Below, one piece after another: positions 7,062-14,444 of a stretch of DNA of 14,473 nt. The stretch spans positions 1 to 14,473 of the forward strand of contig JAVWIF010000048.1 in NCBI GenBank assembly GCA_036639635.1, in the 5' to 3' direction. Within the stretch, counting starts at the first letter, position 1. Each line of letters begins with the position of its first letter. Origin of the DNA: JAVWIF01 sp036639635. GTDB lineage: Bacteria; Bacillota_I; Bacilli_A; Erysipelotrichales; Erysipelotrichaceae. The position numbers were made by a program, and so were the translations under genes. The notes beneath the pieces were generated by a model that was not told the DNA's origin, did no database searches, and was given only the letters and a program-made list of their open reading frames with translations.

Positions 7062-7087
7062 AAAAAAAGTGCTTTTATTAAGCACTT
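7062..7087 (-). terminator. Rho-independent terminator of tRNA-Leu(GAG)
   Basis: On the minus strand AAGTGCTT, a five-base loop, AAGCACTT, then five further T. It begins 10 bases after the CCA end of the tRNA gene. It implies that the two tRNA genes are separate transcription units. Confidence 0.85.
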
Positions 7088-7097
7088 AAGCGTACAC

Positions 7098-7183
7098 TGG
7101 TGCAGTCGAAGGGATTTGAACCCTCACGAGAATACTCTCACTACCCCCTCAAGGTAGCGTGTCTGCCGTTCCACCACGACTGC
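7098..7183 (-). tRNA. tRNA-Leu, anticodon GAG
   Basis: 86 nt, CCA encoded, discriminator A. The acceptor is a seven-pair GCAGTCG/CGACTGC. The anticodon arm CTACC, loop TTGAGGG, GGTAG gives GAG, which reads CUC and CUU. The long variable arm (GAGA/TCTC) and T loop TTCAAAT mark it as class II tRNA-Leu. The D-arm region (GTGGAACGGCAGACAC) is nearly the same as in the CAG gene, as expected for isoacceptors. A TATGAT about 18 bases upstream is a weak -10 candidate. It is divergent from the XRE gene. Confidence 0.96.
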
Positions 7184-7255
7184 ATTTTGAATTGCTTAAA
7201 TATCATACTATAGAATACTAAAATTTTCTATCTTTTTTTATAAATATATGAACCT

Positions 7256-7285
7256 AGTTAACTGTTAGTTTACTTAACTGACTAA
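7256..7285. promoter_or_regulatory. Candidate operator upstream of the XRE gene
   Basis: Contains the 8-bp palindrome AGTTAACT (7256-7263), two direct copies of TTAACTG 16 bases apart (7258-7264 and 7274-7280), and an inverted pair TTAGT/ACTAA (7265-7269 and 7281-7285). Such repeats just upstream of a helix-turn-helix regulator's promoter are typical of autoregulation. No binding site for this protein is known, so this is an inference. Confidence 0.3.
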
Positions 7286-7303
7286 AAGTTGATTATTAAT
7301 CGA

Positions 7304-7332
7304 TTGAATCAGGTTTATAATACGATTATAAT
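7304..7332 (+). promoter_or_regulatory. Promoter of the XRE-ABC operon
   Basis: TTGAAT at 7304-7309, a 17-bp spacer, TATAAT at 7327-7332. A second TATAAT lies at 7316-7321. The -35 overlaps the palindrome AATCGATT (7298-7305), so a protein bound there would block it. The start codon follows 23 bases after the -10. Confidence 0.6.
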
Positions 7333-7355
7333 GTAGATAGAAAGAAGGGAAAGTA

Positions 7356-8456
7356 ATGATTAAAATTGGAAGTGTGATTATGAAGTTACGGAAAGAAAAA
7401 AAGATCACCCAGGAAGAATTAGCAAATTACATGGGGATATCAAAGACGGCGGTTTCTAAATGGGAAAGTTGTCAAAGTTATCCTGATATTACATTTTTAC
7501 CAATTTTGGCATCATATTTCGATATAAGTATTGATGAGTTAATGGATTATCAACCAGAATTAACTAGAGAAAATGCGACAGAAGAATATCGTCGATTATG
7601 TAAATCATTTGTTGAAAAAGATTTTGATGAAGTAATTGAAGAGTGCCATGATTTAATAAAAAAATATCATTCATGTCACTACTTGGTTTTGTTAATTGCC
7701 ACATTGTTTGTTAATCACGGAATGCTTTCTAAAAAGCAAGATATAACAACGGCATTATATACTGAAGCTAGAGACTTGTTTGCATATGTAGAAAAAGAAA
7801 GTGATGAACTACAAGATAAAAAAGCAGCTAAAAACTTAGGGGTCTATTGTGACTTGATTTTACATGACCCCAAAGGAGCGATAGATTCGTTTGGCCATAT
7901 ACGAGAATTGGAATCGAATACGTTATTGGCAAATGCTTATTATATGGATCAAAATTTAGATAAAGCTGAATTAACATTACAGGTAGATATGTTTCAGAGT
8001 ATTCTAAATGTTTTCCAAAGTTATCCCTTATTTCTAAGCTTGAGGATGCAAGACAAGATAGCATTTGAAATAGCACTTGATAAAATAGTAGCACTTGATA
8101 ATCTGTTTGAAATAAGAAGTATGCATCCAGGATTAGTATTGCCGATTTATTTAAGTGCAATTCAAGGATATGTGCAATTTCAAGAGTTTGACAAAGCAAT
8201 TGAATGGGTTTCAAACTATGCGAAACTCATTACAAAAGAAATTAAATGCTATGAAATTCAAGGAAAAGGATTATTTCATAGAATAAATGAATGGATTGAT
8301 TCGCAAGAAATTGATATCCGTTTACCAAGAGATGAAAAAATCATTAAAGAAAGTAGTGTGAGTGCAGTTGTTGATAATCGTACATTCGATGTATTGAGAG
8401 AAGATGCAAGATTTATTGCACTATGTGAAATGCTTAAAGAAAGTTTGAAAGGATGA
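7356..8456 (+). CDS. XRE-family transcriptional regulator with a long helical C-terminal region
   Basis: Encodes 366 residues. Residues 5-62 are a Cro/C1-type helix-turn-helix: ITQEELANYMGISKTAVSKW holds the two DNA-contacting helices, and FDISIDELMDY ends the domain. The rest (about 75-340) is a run of amphipathic helices that looks like tetratricopeptide (TPR-like) repeats, which in other XRE regulators bind a peptide or another ligand. No strict TPR consensus can be counted by eye. The ribosome site is AAGGGA at 7346-7351, shortly before the ATG. It is first in an operon with a PLDc_N-like membrane protein (4-bp gap), an ABC ATPase and a permease, so it most likely controls that transporter and itself. 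What it senses is unknown. Confidence 0.85.
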   Translation: MIKIGSVIMKLRKEKKITQEELANYMGISKTAVSKWESCQSYPDITFLPILASYFDISIDELMDYQPELTRENATEEYRRLCKSFVEKDFDEVIEECHDLIKKYHSCHYLVLLIATLFVNHGMLSKKQDITTALYTEARDLFAYVEKESDELQDKKAAKNLGVYCDLILHDPKGAIDSFGHIRELESNTLLANAYYMDQNLDKAELTLQVDMFQSILNVFQSYPLFLSLRMQDKIAFEIALDKIVALDNLFEIRSMHPGLVLPIYLSAIQGYVQFQEFDKAIEWVSNYAKLITKEIKCYEIQGKGLFHRINEWIDSQEIDIRLPRDEKIIKESSVSAVVDNRTFDVLREDARFIALCEMLKESLKG

Positions 8457-8460
8457 AATT

Positions 8461-8673
8461 ATGAATACAACGATAGATTTAGAAACATATTTACCTTTTT
8501 TGATTCCATTAGTAATTGCTGAGTTTAGTCTTGCTATATTTTCATTAGTTCATGTTTTGAAACATCCAACCTATCGGATAGGAAATAAAACAATATGGAT
8601 AGTTGTTGTTTTACTCGTACAGTTTATTGGGCCAGTATTATATTTCCTAATTGGTAGAGGTGACAGTGAATGA
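8461..8673 (+). CDS. Small PLDc_N-type membrane protein (YxlE-like)
   Basis: Encodes 70 residues with two membrane helices, about 11-33 and 46-65, joined by a short loop with positive charge. The second helix, with WIVVVLL, then FIGPVLYFLIGR, matches the PLDc_N signature (a Trp, then G-P-x-x-Y, then GR). This domain is named after phospholipase D-like proteins but has no catalytic residues when alone. Such small proteins lie next to ABC transporter genes in Firmicutes, as YxlE does before YxlF and YxlG in Bacillus, where the operon products dampen the SigY sigma factor. The role here is inferred as a membrane partner or regulator of the transporter. An AGGTGA-type ribosome site for the next gene lies at its 3' end, and the two genes overlap by ATGA (8670-8673). 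Confidence 0.85.
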   Translation: MNTTIDLETYLPFLIPLVIAEFSLAIFSLVHVLKHPTYRIGNKTIWIVVVLLVQFIGPVLYFLIGRGDSE

Positions 8674-9584
8674 TTTTAGAAATAGAAAAAATAGATAAGA
8701 ATTTTGGCGAACGTCAAGTTATACACCAAGTTTCTTTAGCAATTAGTGAACATTGCGTATTTGGTTTTTTAGGTGAAAATGGAGCTGGTAAGACAACAAT
8801 CATGAAAATGATTACGGGATTGTTACCAATCGATGCTGGAACTATTAAGGTATGTGGAGAAAAAGTGCTATATGGTGATACATCAACCAATCGTTTTATT
8901 GGATATCTTCCAGATGTTCCTGAATTTTATGGTTATATGAAACCGATAGAATATTTAAAATTATGTGGTGAAATTACAGGAATGTCAAAAGAAAAAAGTA
9001 AAGAAAAAAGTGAAGAGTTATTAAAGCTCGTTGGCTTAGATCATGCAAATCGTAAAATTAGTGGGTTTTCTCGAGGAATGAAGCAACGATTGGGAATTGC
9101 ACAAGCATTGTTAAATGAACCTAAATTATTAATTTGTGACGAACCAACATCAGCATTAGATCCAAAAGGCAGAAAAGAGTTATTAGATATTTTAGCAATT
9201 GTAAAAAAACAAACAACTGTATTATTTTCAACTCACATATTATCTGATGTAGAAAGAATAGCTGATCAAATTGCACTTTTGCATGAAGGTAAAATTGCTC
9301 TTGTAGGTGAACTTTCTGAGATTAAAGCAAAACATCGCAGTGATTCTATTGTTATTGAGTTTTATACGAAAGAAGAAAAACAACGTTTCATTGAAGAAAT
9401 AAAAAAGGAAAAAATGATTATTGATGTTCATGAAAATGAACTTGTTTGTGAAATACACGTAAGTGATACCAAAGAAAGTGGAAAGTTTCTAATGCGAAAA
9501 GCATTAAGCATGGACTTGTCTTTTGTACGCTATGAAGTAAGTGAACCTACATTAGAGAGTTTGTTTATGGAGGTAGTACAATGA
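8670..9584 (+). CDS. ABC transporter ATP-binding protein (YxlF/CcmA-like)
   Basis: Encodes 304 residues. The nucleotide-binding domain is complete: Walker A GENGAGKTT (35-43), signature FSRGMKQR (133-140), Walker B LLICDEP (153-159, catalytic E158), D-loop SALDP and switch histidine H189 (STH). At the Q-loop position the sequence is IGYLPDVPEF, with Asp (D82) in place of the usual Gln or Glu. FSRGMKQR instead of LSGGQ is normal in the ABC-2 export group of antibiotic and bacteriocin exporters and Na+ efflux proteins. Residues about 215-304 are an accessory C-terminal domain. It would pair with the next gene's permease, overlapping it by ATGA. The substrate is not evident. Confidence 0.93.
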   Translation: MILEIEKIDKNFGERQVIHQVSLAISEHCVFGFLGENGAGKTTIMKMITGLLPIDAGTIKVCGEKVLYGDTSTNRFIGYLPDVPEFYGYMKPIEYLKLCGEITGMSKEKSKEKSEELLKLVGLDHANRKISGFSRGMKQRLGIAQALLNEPKLLICDEPTSALDPKGRKELLDILAIVKKQTTVLFSTHILSDVERIADQIALLHEGKIALVGELSEIKAKHRSDSIVIEFYTKEEKQRFIEEIKKEKMIIDVHENELVCEIHVSDTKESGKFLMRKALSMDLSFVRYEVSEPTLESLFMEVVQ

Positions 9585-10351
9585 ATGGAACAATAGCTTT
9601 TATAAAGAAAGAATGGATGGAACATATTCGGACGTATAAGTTCTTAATTATGGCTATTATCTTTATTATATTTGGAATTATGAGCCCTTTATTCGCAAAG
9701 TTAATGCCAGAAGTACTAAAATCAATGAGCGGTGTAAATGGAATTTCACTCATTGAAATACCAACACCAACAGCAATAGATTCTTATACACAATTTTTTA
9801 AGAATGTAACCCAAATGGGACTTATTGTATTATTGTTAGTATTTAGTGGTTTATTATCACAAGAAATTAGTAAAGGTACATTGATTCCATTGCTAACAAA
9901 GGGCTTATCGAGAACAAGTGTGATTCTTGCAAAATACTTTGTGGCACTTTGTATTTGGACTATTTGTTACTATGGAGCTTTTCTTATCACTTATCTTTAT
10001 ACTATATTTCTATTTCCATCAATGGTAGTTCATCATTTGTTTATCTCTGTTTTATGTGCATGGTTGTTTGGTGCGTTTTTGTTAGCATTATTTTTATTTG
10101 CTTCTAGTGTTGGTAGAGGGAATTATGGTGGATTGTTATTAAGCGTGCTTTTTATTGGATTGTTATTCATTTTAAATTTGATTCCCAATGTAGCACAGTA
10201 TAGTCCATTAACTTTAATTTCTGTTAATGTAGAAATGTTAAAACCTACCTATATTTTATCGGATATATTTTGCTCATTCATAATAACTATAGTAAGCAGT
10301 TTTGTTTTGTTGTTCTCGTCTGTTTTGGTATTTAAGAAGAAAAAACTGTAA
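9581..10351 (+). CDS. ABC-2 type permease (YxlG-like)
   Basis: Encodes 256 residues with six hydrophobic segments, at about 21-41, 77-98, 124-149, 152-172, 186-206 and 229-252, ending in a positive KKKKL tail. An N-terminal amphipathic stretch (IAFIKKEWMEHIRTYKF) and the SGLLSQEISKGT motif between helices 2 and 3 are typical of the ABC-2 membrane family. It forms the channel half of an exporter with the preceding ATPase. GGAGG at 9570-9574 sets the start, and the gene begins inside the stop of the ATPase gene. After the stop there is only an imperfect A/T-rich hairpin without a T run, so transcription may continue into the small membrane gene at 10437. Confidence 0.88.
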   Translation: MNGTIAFIKKEWMEHIRTYKFLIMAIIFIIFGIMSPLFAKLMPEVLKSMSGVNGISLIEIPTPTAIDSYTQFFKNVTQMGLIVLLLVFSGLLSQEISKGTLIPLLTKGLSRTSVILAKYFVALCIWTICYYGAFLITYLYTIFLFPSMVVHHLFISVLCAWLFGAFLLALFLFASSVGRGNYGGLLLSVLFIGLLFILNLIPNVAQYSPLTLISVNVEMLKPTYILSDIFCSFIITIVSSFVLLFSSVLVFKKKKL

Positions 10352-10436
10352 AAGTTTTCTTAAAATTCACGTCTAACACATACTAATCACATAATTATAT
10401 AGGATAATAAACCCCGTGAACAGAAAGGTTGGAACT

Positions 10437-10820
10437 ATGACAAACAATAAAAAAAGAGCAACTAAATCAGTTGCAAGTATCGTATTTTACGTAGTAGCCG
10501 TTATTTTCTTATGTATTGCAGCTTTCTCAATTTGGCAAGGTTATTTAACAGTGCAGAGCTATAAAATGCAATATACATTGAAAATTGCAGATACTATCAA
10601 TATTTATTTCTCAGCTTGCGCACAATATTTCGCATATGCATTTATTTTATATGGTATGGGAACAGTGTTAGCAAAACTTCAAGGATTAACAAATACTTTA
10701 TGCCCTTGTTGTGAAGAAACTCCTGTAGTTGCTGAAGAGAATCCAGTAGTAGTTGAAGAGACTCCTATAGTTGAAGAAACACCTGTAGAAGAAGTAAAAG
10801 AAGAAACAATCGAAGCGTAA
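10437..10820 (+). CDS. Unrecognised small membrane protein with acidic Glu/Pro/Val tail
   Basis: Encodes 127 residues; I do not recognise the family. A short basic N-terminus (NNKKR) is followed by a first membrane helix at about 13-34 and a second at about 57-78, then a CPCC motif directly after the second helix. From about residue 89 to the end it is a tail of imperfect units such as EETPVV, EENPVVV, EETPIV and EETPVEE, strongly negative and probably extended. The positive-inside rule puts both ends in the cytoplasm. The start at 10437 has AAAGG eight bases before it (10424-10428); an upstream in-frame GTG at 10416 lacks one. It lies 85 bp after the ABC operon and may be read with it; a GATAAT at 10403-10408 could be its own -10, but no -35 is clear. 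It ends in a strong hairpin. Confidence 0.8.
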   Translation: MTNNKKRATKSVASIVFYVVAVIFLCIAAFSIWQGYLTVQSYKMQYTLKIADTINIYFSACAQYFAYAFILYGMGTVLAKLQGLTNTLCPCCEETPVVAEENPVVVEETPIVEETPVEEVKEETIEA

Positions 10821-10822
10821 AT

Positions 10823-10864
10823 AAAAAAAGTTCAACATCTAACGAAGATGTCGAACTTTTTTTT
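10823..10864 (+). terminator. Bidirectional terminator between convergent genes
   Basis: A long stem with one A-C mismatch: GTTC (10830-10833) with GAAC (10853-10856), ACATCT (10835-10840) with AGATGT (10846-10851), and loop AACGA. It is flanked by A7 on the left and T8 on the right, so each strand has a T run after the stem. It serves the small membrane gene on the plus strand and the asd operon on the minus strand, and it overlaps the asd stop codon. Confidence 0.92.
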
Positions 10865-11873
10865 ACATATTTTTGATAACAAGCTCAGCGATTTGTACAG
10901 CGTTTGTGGCAGCACCTTTACGAACTTGGTCACCACAGCACCAGAAACTGAGCGCATTGTTATGACCACTCATATCTTTACGAATACGACCAACATAAAC
11001 TAAATCTTGGTCAGTTGTATCTAAAGGCATTGGGTATTGTTTATTTGCAGGATCATCAACTAATTTAACACCGTTTGCGTTGGATAACAATTCTCTAGCT
11101 TTTTCAACATCTATAGCTTTTTCAAATTCAACCATAATAGATTCAGAATGAGAACGAAATACAGGTACTCTAATACAAGTACAATTCACATTTAAATCAG
11201 GGTTACTCATGATTTTTCGACCTTCATTTTGCATCTTTAATTCTTCACTAGAATAGCCTTCTTCATTGAATCCGCCAATTTGAGGAATTAAATTATAAGC
11301 GATTTGGTATTGGAAGTTCTTGATTTCTACTTCTTTATGGTGGGCGAGCGCGCTTACTTGTTGTTCTAATTCGTGAATTCCACCAACGCCTGCGCCACTA
11401 ACTGCTTGGTACGTAGAGACGACCATTGATTTTGCATGAGCATATGCATGTAATGGTGCTAACGCTACTAATGCAATAATTGTTGCACAGTTAGGATTTG
11501 CGATAATACCGTGATGGTTTTTAACAGCTTCACTATTTACTTCAGGAATGACCAAGGGAACATTTTCATCTAAGCGATAAGCACTTGAATTATCAACGAC
11601 AACAGCACCTTTAGCAACTGCTATTGGTATATACTTTAATGCAATATCATTTTCAGCAGCACCTAAAACGATATCAATATTATCAAAACTATCTTCTGTA
11701 GTTTCTTCAATCGTATATTCTTTTCCTTGAATAGTTTGTTTTTTACCAGCACTACGAAAGCTAGCTAGTAAATGTAATTCATTAATTGGAAAGTTACGTT
11801 CTAACAAGATTTTTATCATTTCTTGTCCAACGGCTCCACTTGCCCCTAAAATCGCTACGTTATATGTTTTCAT
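10863..11873 (-). CDS. asd: Aspartate-semialdehyde dehydrogenase
   Basis: Encodes 336 residues, normal for the bacterial enzyme. It reduces aspartyl phosphate with NADPH to aspartate semialdehyde, the branch point to lysine/diaminopimelate and to threonine/methionine. The nucleotide-binding loop is GASGAVG (10-16). The catalytic cysteine is C129 in ANPNCAT, with Q156 (TYQAVSG), R235 and the base H242 (FRSHSES). The start at 11873 has AGGAG nine bases upstream, next to the lysC stop. An in-frame ATG nine codons earlier would overlap the lysC end and lacks a ribosome site. It is last in the hom-lysC-asd operon and stops inside the terminator hairpin. Confidence 0.95.
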   Translation of the reverse strand: MKTYNVAILGASGAVGQEMIKILLERNFPINELHLLASFRSAGKKQTIQGKEYTIEETTEDSFDNIDIVLGAAENDIALKYIPIAVAKGAVVVDNSSAYRLDENVPLVIPEVNSEAVKNHHGIIANPNCATIIALVALAPLHAYAHAKSMVVSTYQAVSGAGVGGIHELEQQVSALAHHKEVEIKNFQYQIAYNLIPQIGGFNEEGYSSEELKMQNEGRKIMSNPDLNVNCTCIRVPVFRSHSESIMVEFEKAIDVEKARELLSNANGVKLVDDPANKQYPMPLDTTDQDLVYVGRIRKDMSGHNNALSFWCCGDQVRKGAATNAVQIAELVIKNM

Positions 11874-11889
11874 TTTCTTTTTCTCCTTA

Positions 11890-13200
11890 TTAAATAACAA
11901 AATTTGAATAGATAGCTTTTACTGTTTTTTCGTAATCTTTATTCTCAACCCCTACAATAATATTCATTTCATCAGTACCTTGAGCAATCATTCGGATATT
12001 AATGTTTTCTTTTCCAAGAACAGCGAATAATTTTCCACTAATACCTGGGCGATACATCATTTGACGACCAACGGTGGCAATTAAAGCAATATTATCAATA
12101 ACTTTAATTTCATCGGCATTACAAGATTTTTTCATATCGCGAATCATATCATAAATGACATCTTTTACATCATCACTATTTACGACAATACTAAAAGAAT
12201 CAATACCACTTGGAATATGTTCAATACTTACACGATAATTTTCACAAATTTCTAAAGCTCTACGAATGATACCCACTTCATCTGACATGTGATTTTTATA
12301 GATAGCAATTACAGTGAAGTTCTTTTTACCAGCAATACCTGTTATCATTTGATTTGATTCTTCTTCAATCTTTTCAACAATAATAGTTCCGCCTTCATCT
12401 GGGTGATTGGTATTTAATATTTTAATCGGAATGTTTTTTTCTTTCACAGGGAAAATGGCTTCTTCGTGAAGTACACTTGCGCCCATATAAGATAACTCAC
12501 GTAACTCACTATACGTAATCATATCAATTCTTTTCGGATGAGAGACAATTCTTGGATCAGCCATTAGAATGCCAGATACATCTGTCCAGTTTTCATACAT
12601 ATCCGCATTTAATATATCTGCTAAAATTGATCCAGTAATATCGCTACCTCCACGTGACATTGTTTTTACATTGCCATCTGGAAGCGCCCCATAAAATCCA
12701 GGAATTACAAAACAATCGTGATCTTTCATATACGTATCCATGCGATATTTCGTTGCGTCAAAATCAATTTTTCCATCATAACGGAAGGTGATGATATCTT
12801 TGGAATCTAAGAAAGGGAATTCTAGATACTCTGCCATTAGCTTGGCTGTTAAATATTCTCCGCGTGATACTAAATAATCGGTACTGATGTTCTTAGTCAA
12901 TTGAGTTTTTAATAGAGCCAAATCATCTTCTATTGGATAAGATAAATGTAAATCATGCTTAATAGATAGAAAACGTTCTTCTATTAAGTTATAGAGTGGT
13001 AAGTGGTCAACACTATATTTTAAATGAGCTTCAATTAAATACAATAAATCAGTTACTTTGTTGTCTTTTTTATGTTCTCTTCCTGAAGCACTCACAACAA
13101 CGAAACGTCTACTAGTATCACTTTGAATAATATTCTTCACTTTTGCAAATTGTTCCGCATTGGCTACTGAGGAACCACCAAATTTTGTTATTTTAATCAT
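11890..13200 (-). CDS. lysC: Aspartate kinase
   Basis: Encodes 436 residues. It phosphorylates aspartate, the first and usually feedback-controlled step of the lysine, threonine and methionine family. The kinase domain covers about 1-285: KFGGSS (6-11), SRGEYL (E115) and SRGGSD (182-187) bind ATP and aspartate, and TDVSGIL/ADPRIV follow. Two ACT domains fill about 290-365 and 370-436, so it should be allosterically regulated. The single-chain layout is nearest to the YclM/ThrA-kinase type rather than the alpha/beta type with an internal start. Which amino acid inhibits it cannot be read; its place beside hom suggests threonine. GGGAGG (13205-13210), inside the end of hom, precedes the ATG. 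The start overlaps the hom stop by ATGA, which implies translational coupling. Confidence 0.95.
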   Translation of the reverse strand: MIKITKFGGSSVANAEQFAKVKNIIQSDTSRRFVVVSASGREHKKDNKVTDLLYLIEAHLKYSVDHLPLYNLIEERFLSIKHDLHLSYPIEDDLALLKTQLTKNISTDYLVSRGEYLTAKLMAEYLEFPFLDSKDIITFRYDGKIDFDATKYRMDTYMKDHDCFVIPGFYGALPDGNVKTMSRGGSDITGSILADILNADMYENWTDVSGILMADPRIVSHPKRIDMITYSELRELSYMGASVLHEEAIFPVKEKNIPIKILNTNHPDEGGTIIVEKIEEESNQMITGIAGKKNFTVIAIYKNHMSDEVGIIRRALEICENYRVSIEHIPSGIDSFSIVVNSDDVKDVIYDMIRDMKKSCNADEIKVIDNIALIATVGRQMMYRPGISGKLFAVLGKENINIRMIAQGTDEMNIIVGVENKDYEKTVKAIYSNFVI

Positions 13201-14378
13201 AAATCCTCCCGTACATGGATGCTAGCCATAAAGGCTGTTGGATCCACTTTATTTATCTCTTTCATATACTGATGCATGTGATATACTTCCACATCCTTTA
13301 TATGGATGTAAGTCGTTCCTTGAAAACTTTTTGTTTCATAAGAACATGCTTGTAAACATGAGAGCGCACTTGGTAACATCCGAACGATGTAATCACGTAA
13401 ACATAAAGTTTCATCATAAGTAAATGATTGTTCAAACTTTTGTACAAAGTGAGCAGTATTTTCATTAATATCAATAATGTCTTGTACGATGGCATTGGCT
13501 GTTGGTAATTTACCTGCTCCTTGTCCATAAAACTTTAAATCACCAATTGTTTTTCCGTGCAAGGTAATTAAATTGTAATTATCTTGGGTATTACTTTCTA
13601 TTTCAGTTGTATTAAACAAGACAGGTTCTACTACACAACCGTAGTTGTTTTTATTACGTTTTGTTTTAGCAATTAAACGTACTGCATAGCCTAAAGATGA
13701 AAAGTATTCAACATCTTGTTTTGTTATGGTACGAATGCCATAGACTGGGAATGTATCAGGCACATGAAAGTCATAGGCTAAAGAAGCACTAATTCTTAAT
13801 TTGTTGCATATATCAAAACCATCAATATCAGCACTTGGATCACTTTCTGCATATCCTAAATCCTGTGCTTCTTTTAATACATCTTCAAAAGAAGAGGAGA
13901 AGCGTTGCATATGATCTAAGATAAAATTACTAGTACCATTAAATATTCCATGGATGCGATCAATTTCATCAATACGCATTGCTTTTGCTAAGCCTTCAAT
14001 CCAAGGTATACCACCACCAGTTGTTGCTTCATAATAGATATTTACATCATTTTCAAGCGCACAAGCACTAAATTCTTTTAAATATTTTGCAATGACAGCT
14101 TTATTTGCGCTTACAACATGCTTGCCACTTTTTAAGGCTTGCATAATGTACGTATGAGCAGGTTCTAATCCACCAAGCGTTTCTACTATTAAATCACACT
14201 TTGTATCTTGTAAGATAACGTTTATATCATCACACATCAAAGGATGTGTTTTGCTTTTTCCTTCACGTATTAAGATATGAGTAACATCTAGTTTCTTTGT
14301 ATAAGGAGTATGACCTTGTTCAATAATCTCATGAACCCCTGAACCAACAGTACCATATCCGAGTATTCCTATATTCAT
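13197..14378 (-). CDS. hom: Homoserine dehydrogenase
   Basis: Encodes 393 residues. It reduces aspartate semialdehyde to homoserine, the entry to threonine and methionine. The dinucleotide-binding loop is GYGTVGSG (7-14). SANKAV holds K93, and ESDPSADIDGFDICNKL (178-194) holds E178, D184, D189 and the proposed catalytic K193. The C-terminal part (about 325-393) looks like a diverged ACT domain: it keeps the end pattern TTYIHI then IHVRED but is shorter than in typical 420-440 residue enzymes. The start at 14378 has AGGAGG at 14385-14390, six bases upstream. A start six codons earlier would overlap that site. It is first in the operon, from the promoter at the right edge. Confidence 0.95.
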   Translation of the reverse strand: MNIGILGYGTVGSGVHEIIEQGHTPYTKKLDVTHILIREGKSKTHPLMCDDINVILQDTKCDLIVETLGGLEPAHTYIMQALKSGKHVVSANKAVIAKYLKEFSACALENDVNIYYEATTGGGIPWIEGLAKAMRIDEIDRIHGIFNGTSNFILDHMQRFSSSFEDVLKEAQDLGYAESDPSADIDGFDICNKLRISASLAYDFHVPDTFPVYGIRTITKQDVEYFSSLGYAVRLIAKTKRNKNNYGCVVEPVLFNTTEIESNTQDNYNLITLHGKTIGDLKFYGQGAGKLPTANAIVQDIIDINENTAHFVQKFEQSFTYDETLCLRDYIVRMLPSALSCLQACSYETKSFQGTTYIHIKDVEVYHMHQYMKEINKVDPTAFMASIHVREDL

Positions 14379-14444
14379 TTTTTTCCTCCTTTTCAAAACT
14401 TTTTGTGTCTTTTTATCGAAAACACTTGTTTTTATATTGCGAAC

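Noticed and set aside
7828..8214. 128-codon minus-strand frame inside the XRE gene
   Set aside because: No ribosome site, no recognisable motif, and fully contained in a convincing gene. The same holds for the short frames at 2824-3015, 6320-6514, 9240-9458, 9565-9753, 13238-13423 and 13298-13528.
10331..10366. Terminator after the ABC permease (TTTAAG/CTTAAA with AAAACT/AGTTTT)
   Set aside because: The stem needs a five-base bulge, is almost all A-T, and has no following T run, so it was not called.
14379..14444. Riboswitch or T-box upstream of hom
   Set aside because: The leader is about 60 nt, lacks a T-box sequence or conserved riboswitch core, and has only weak pairing.
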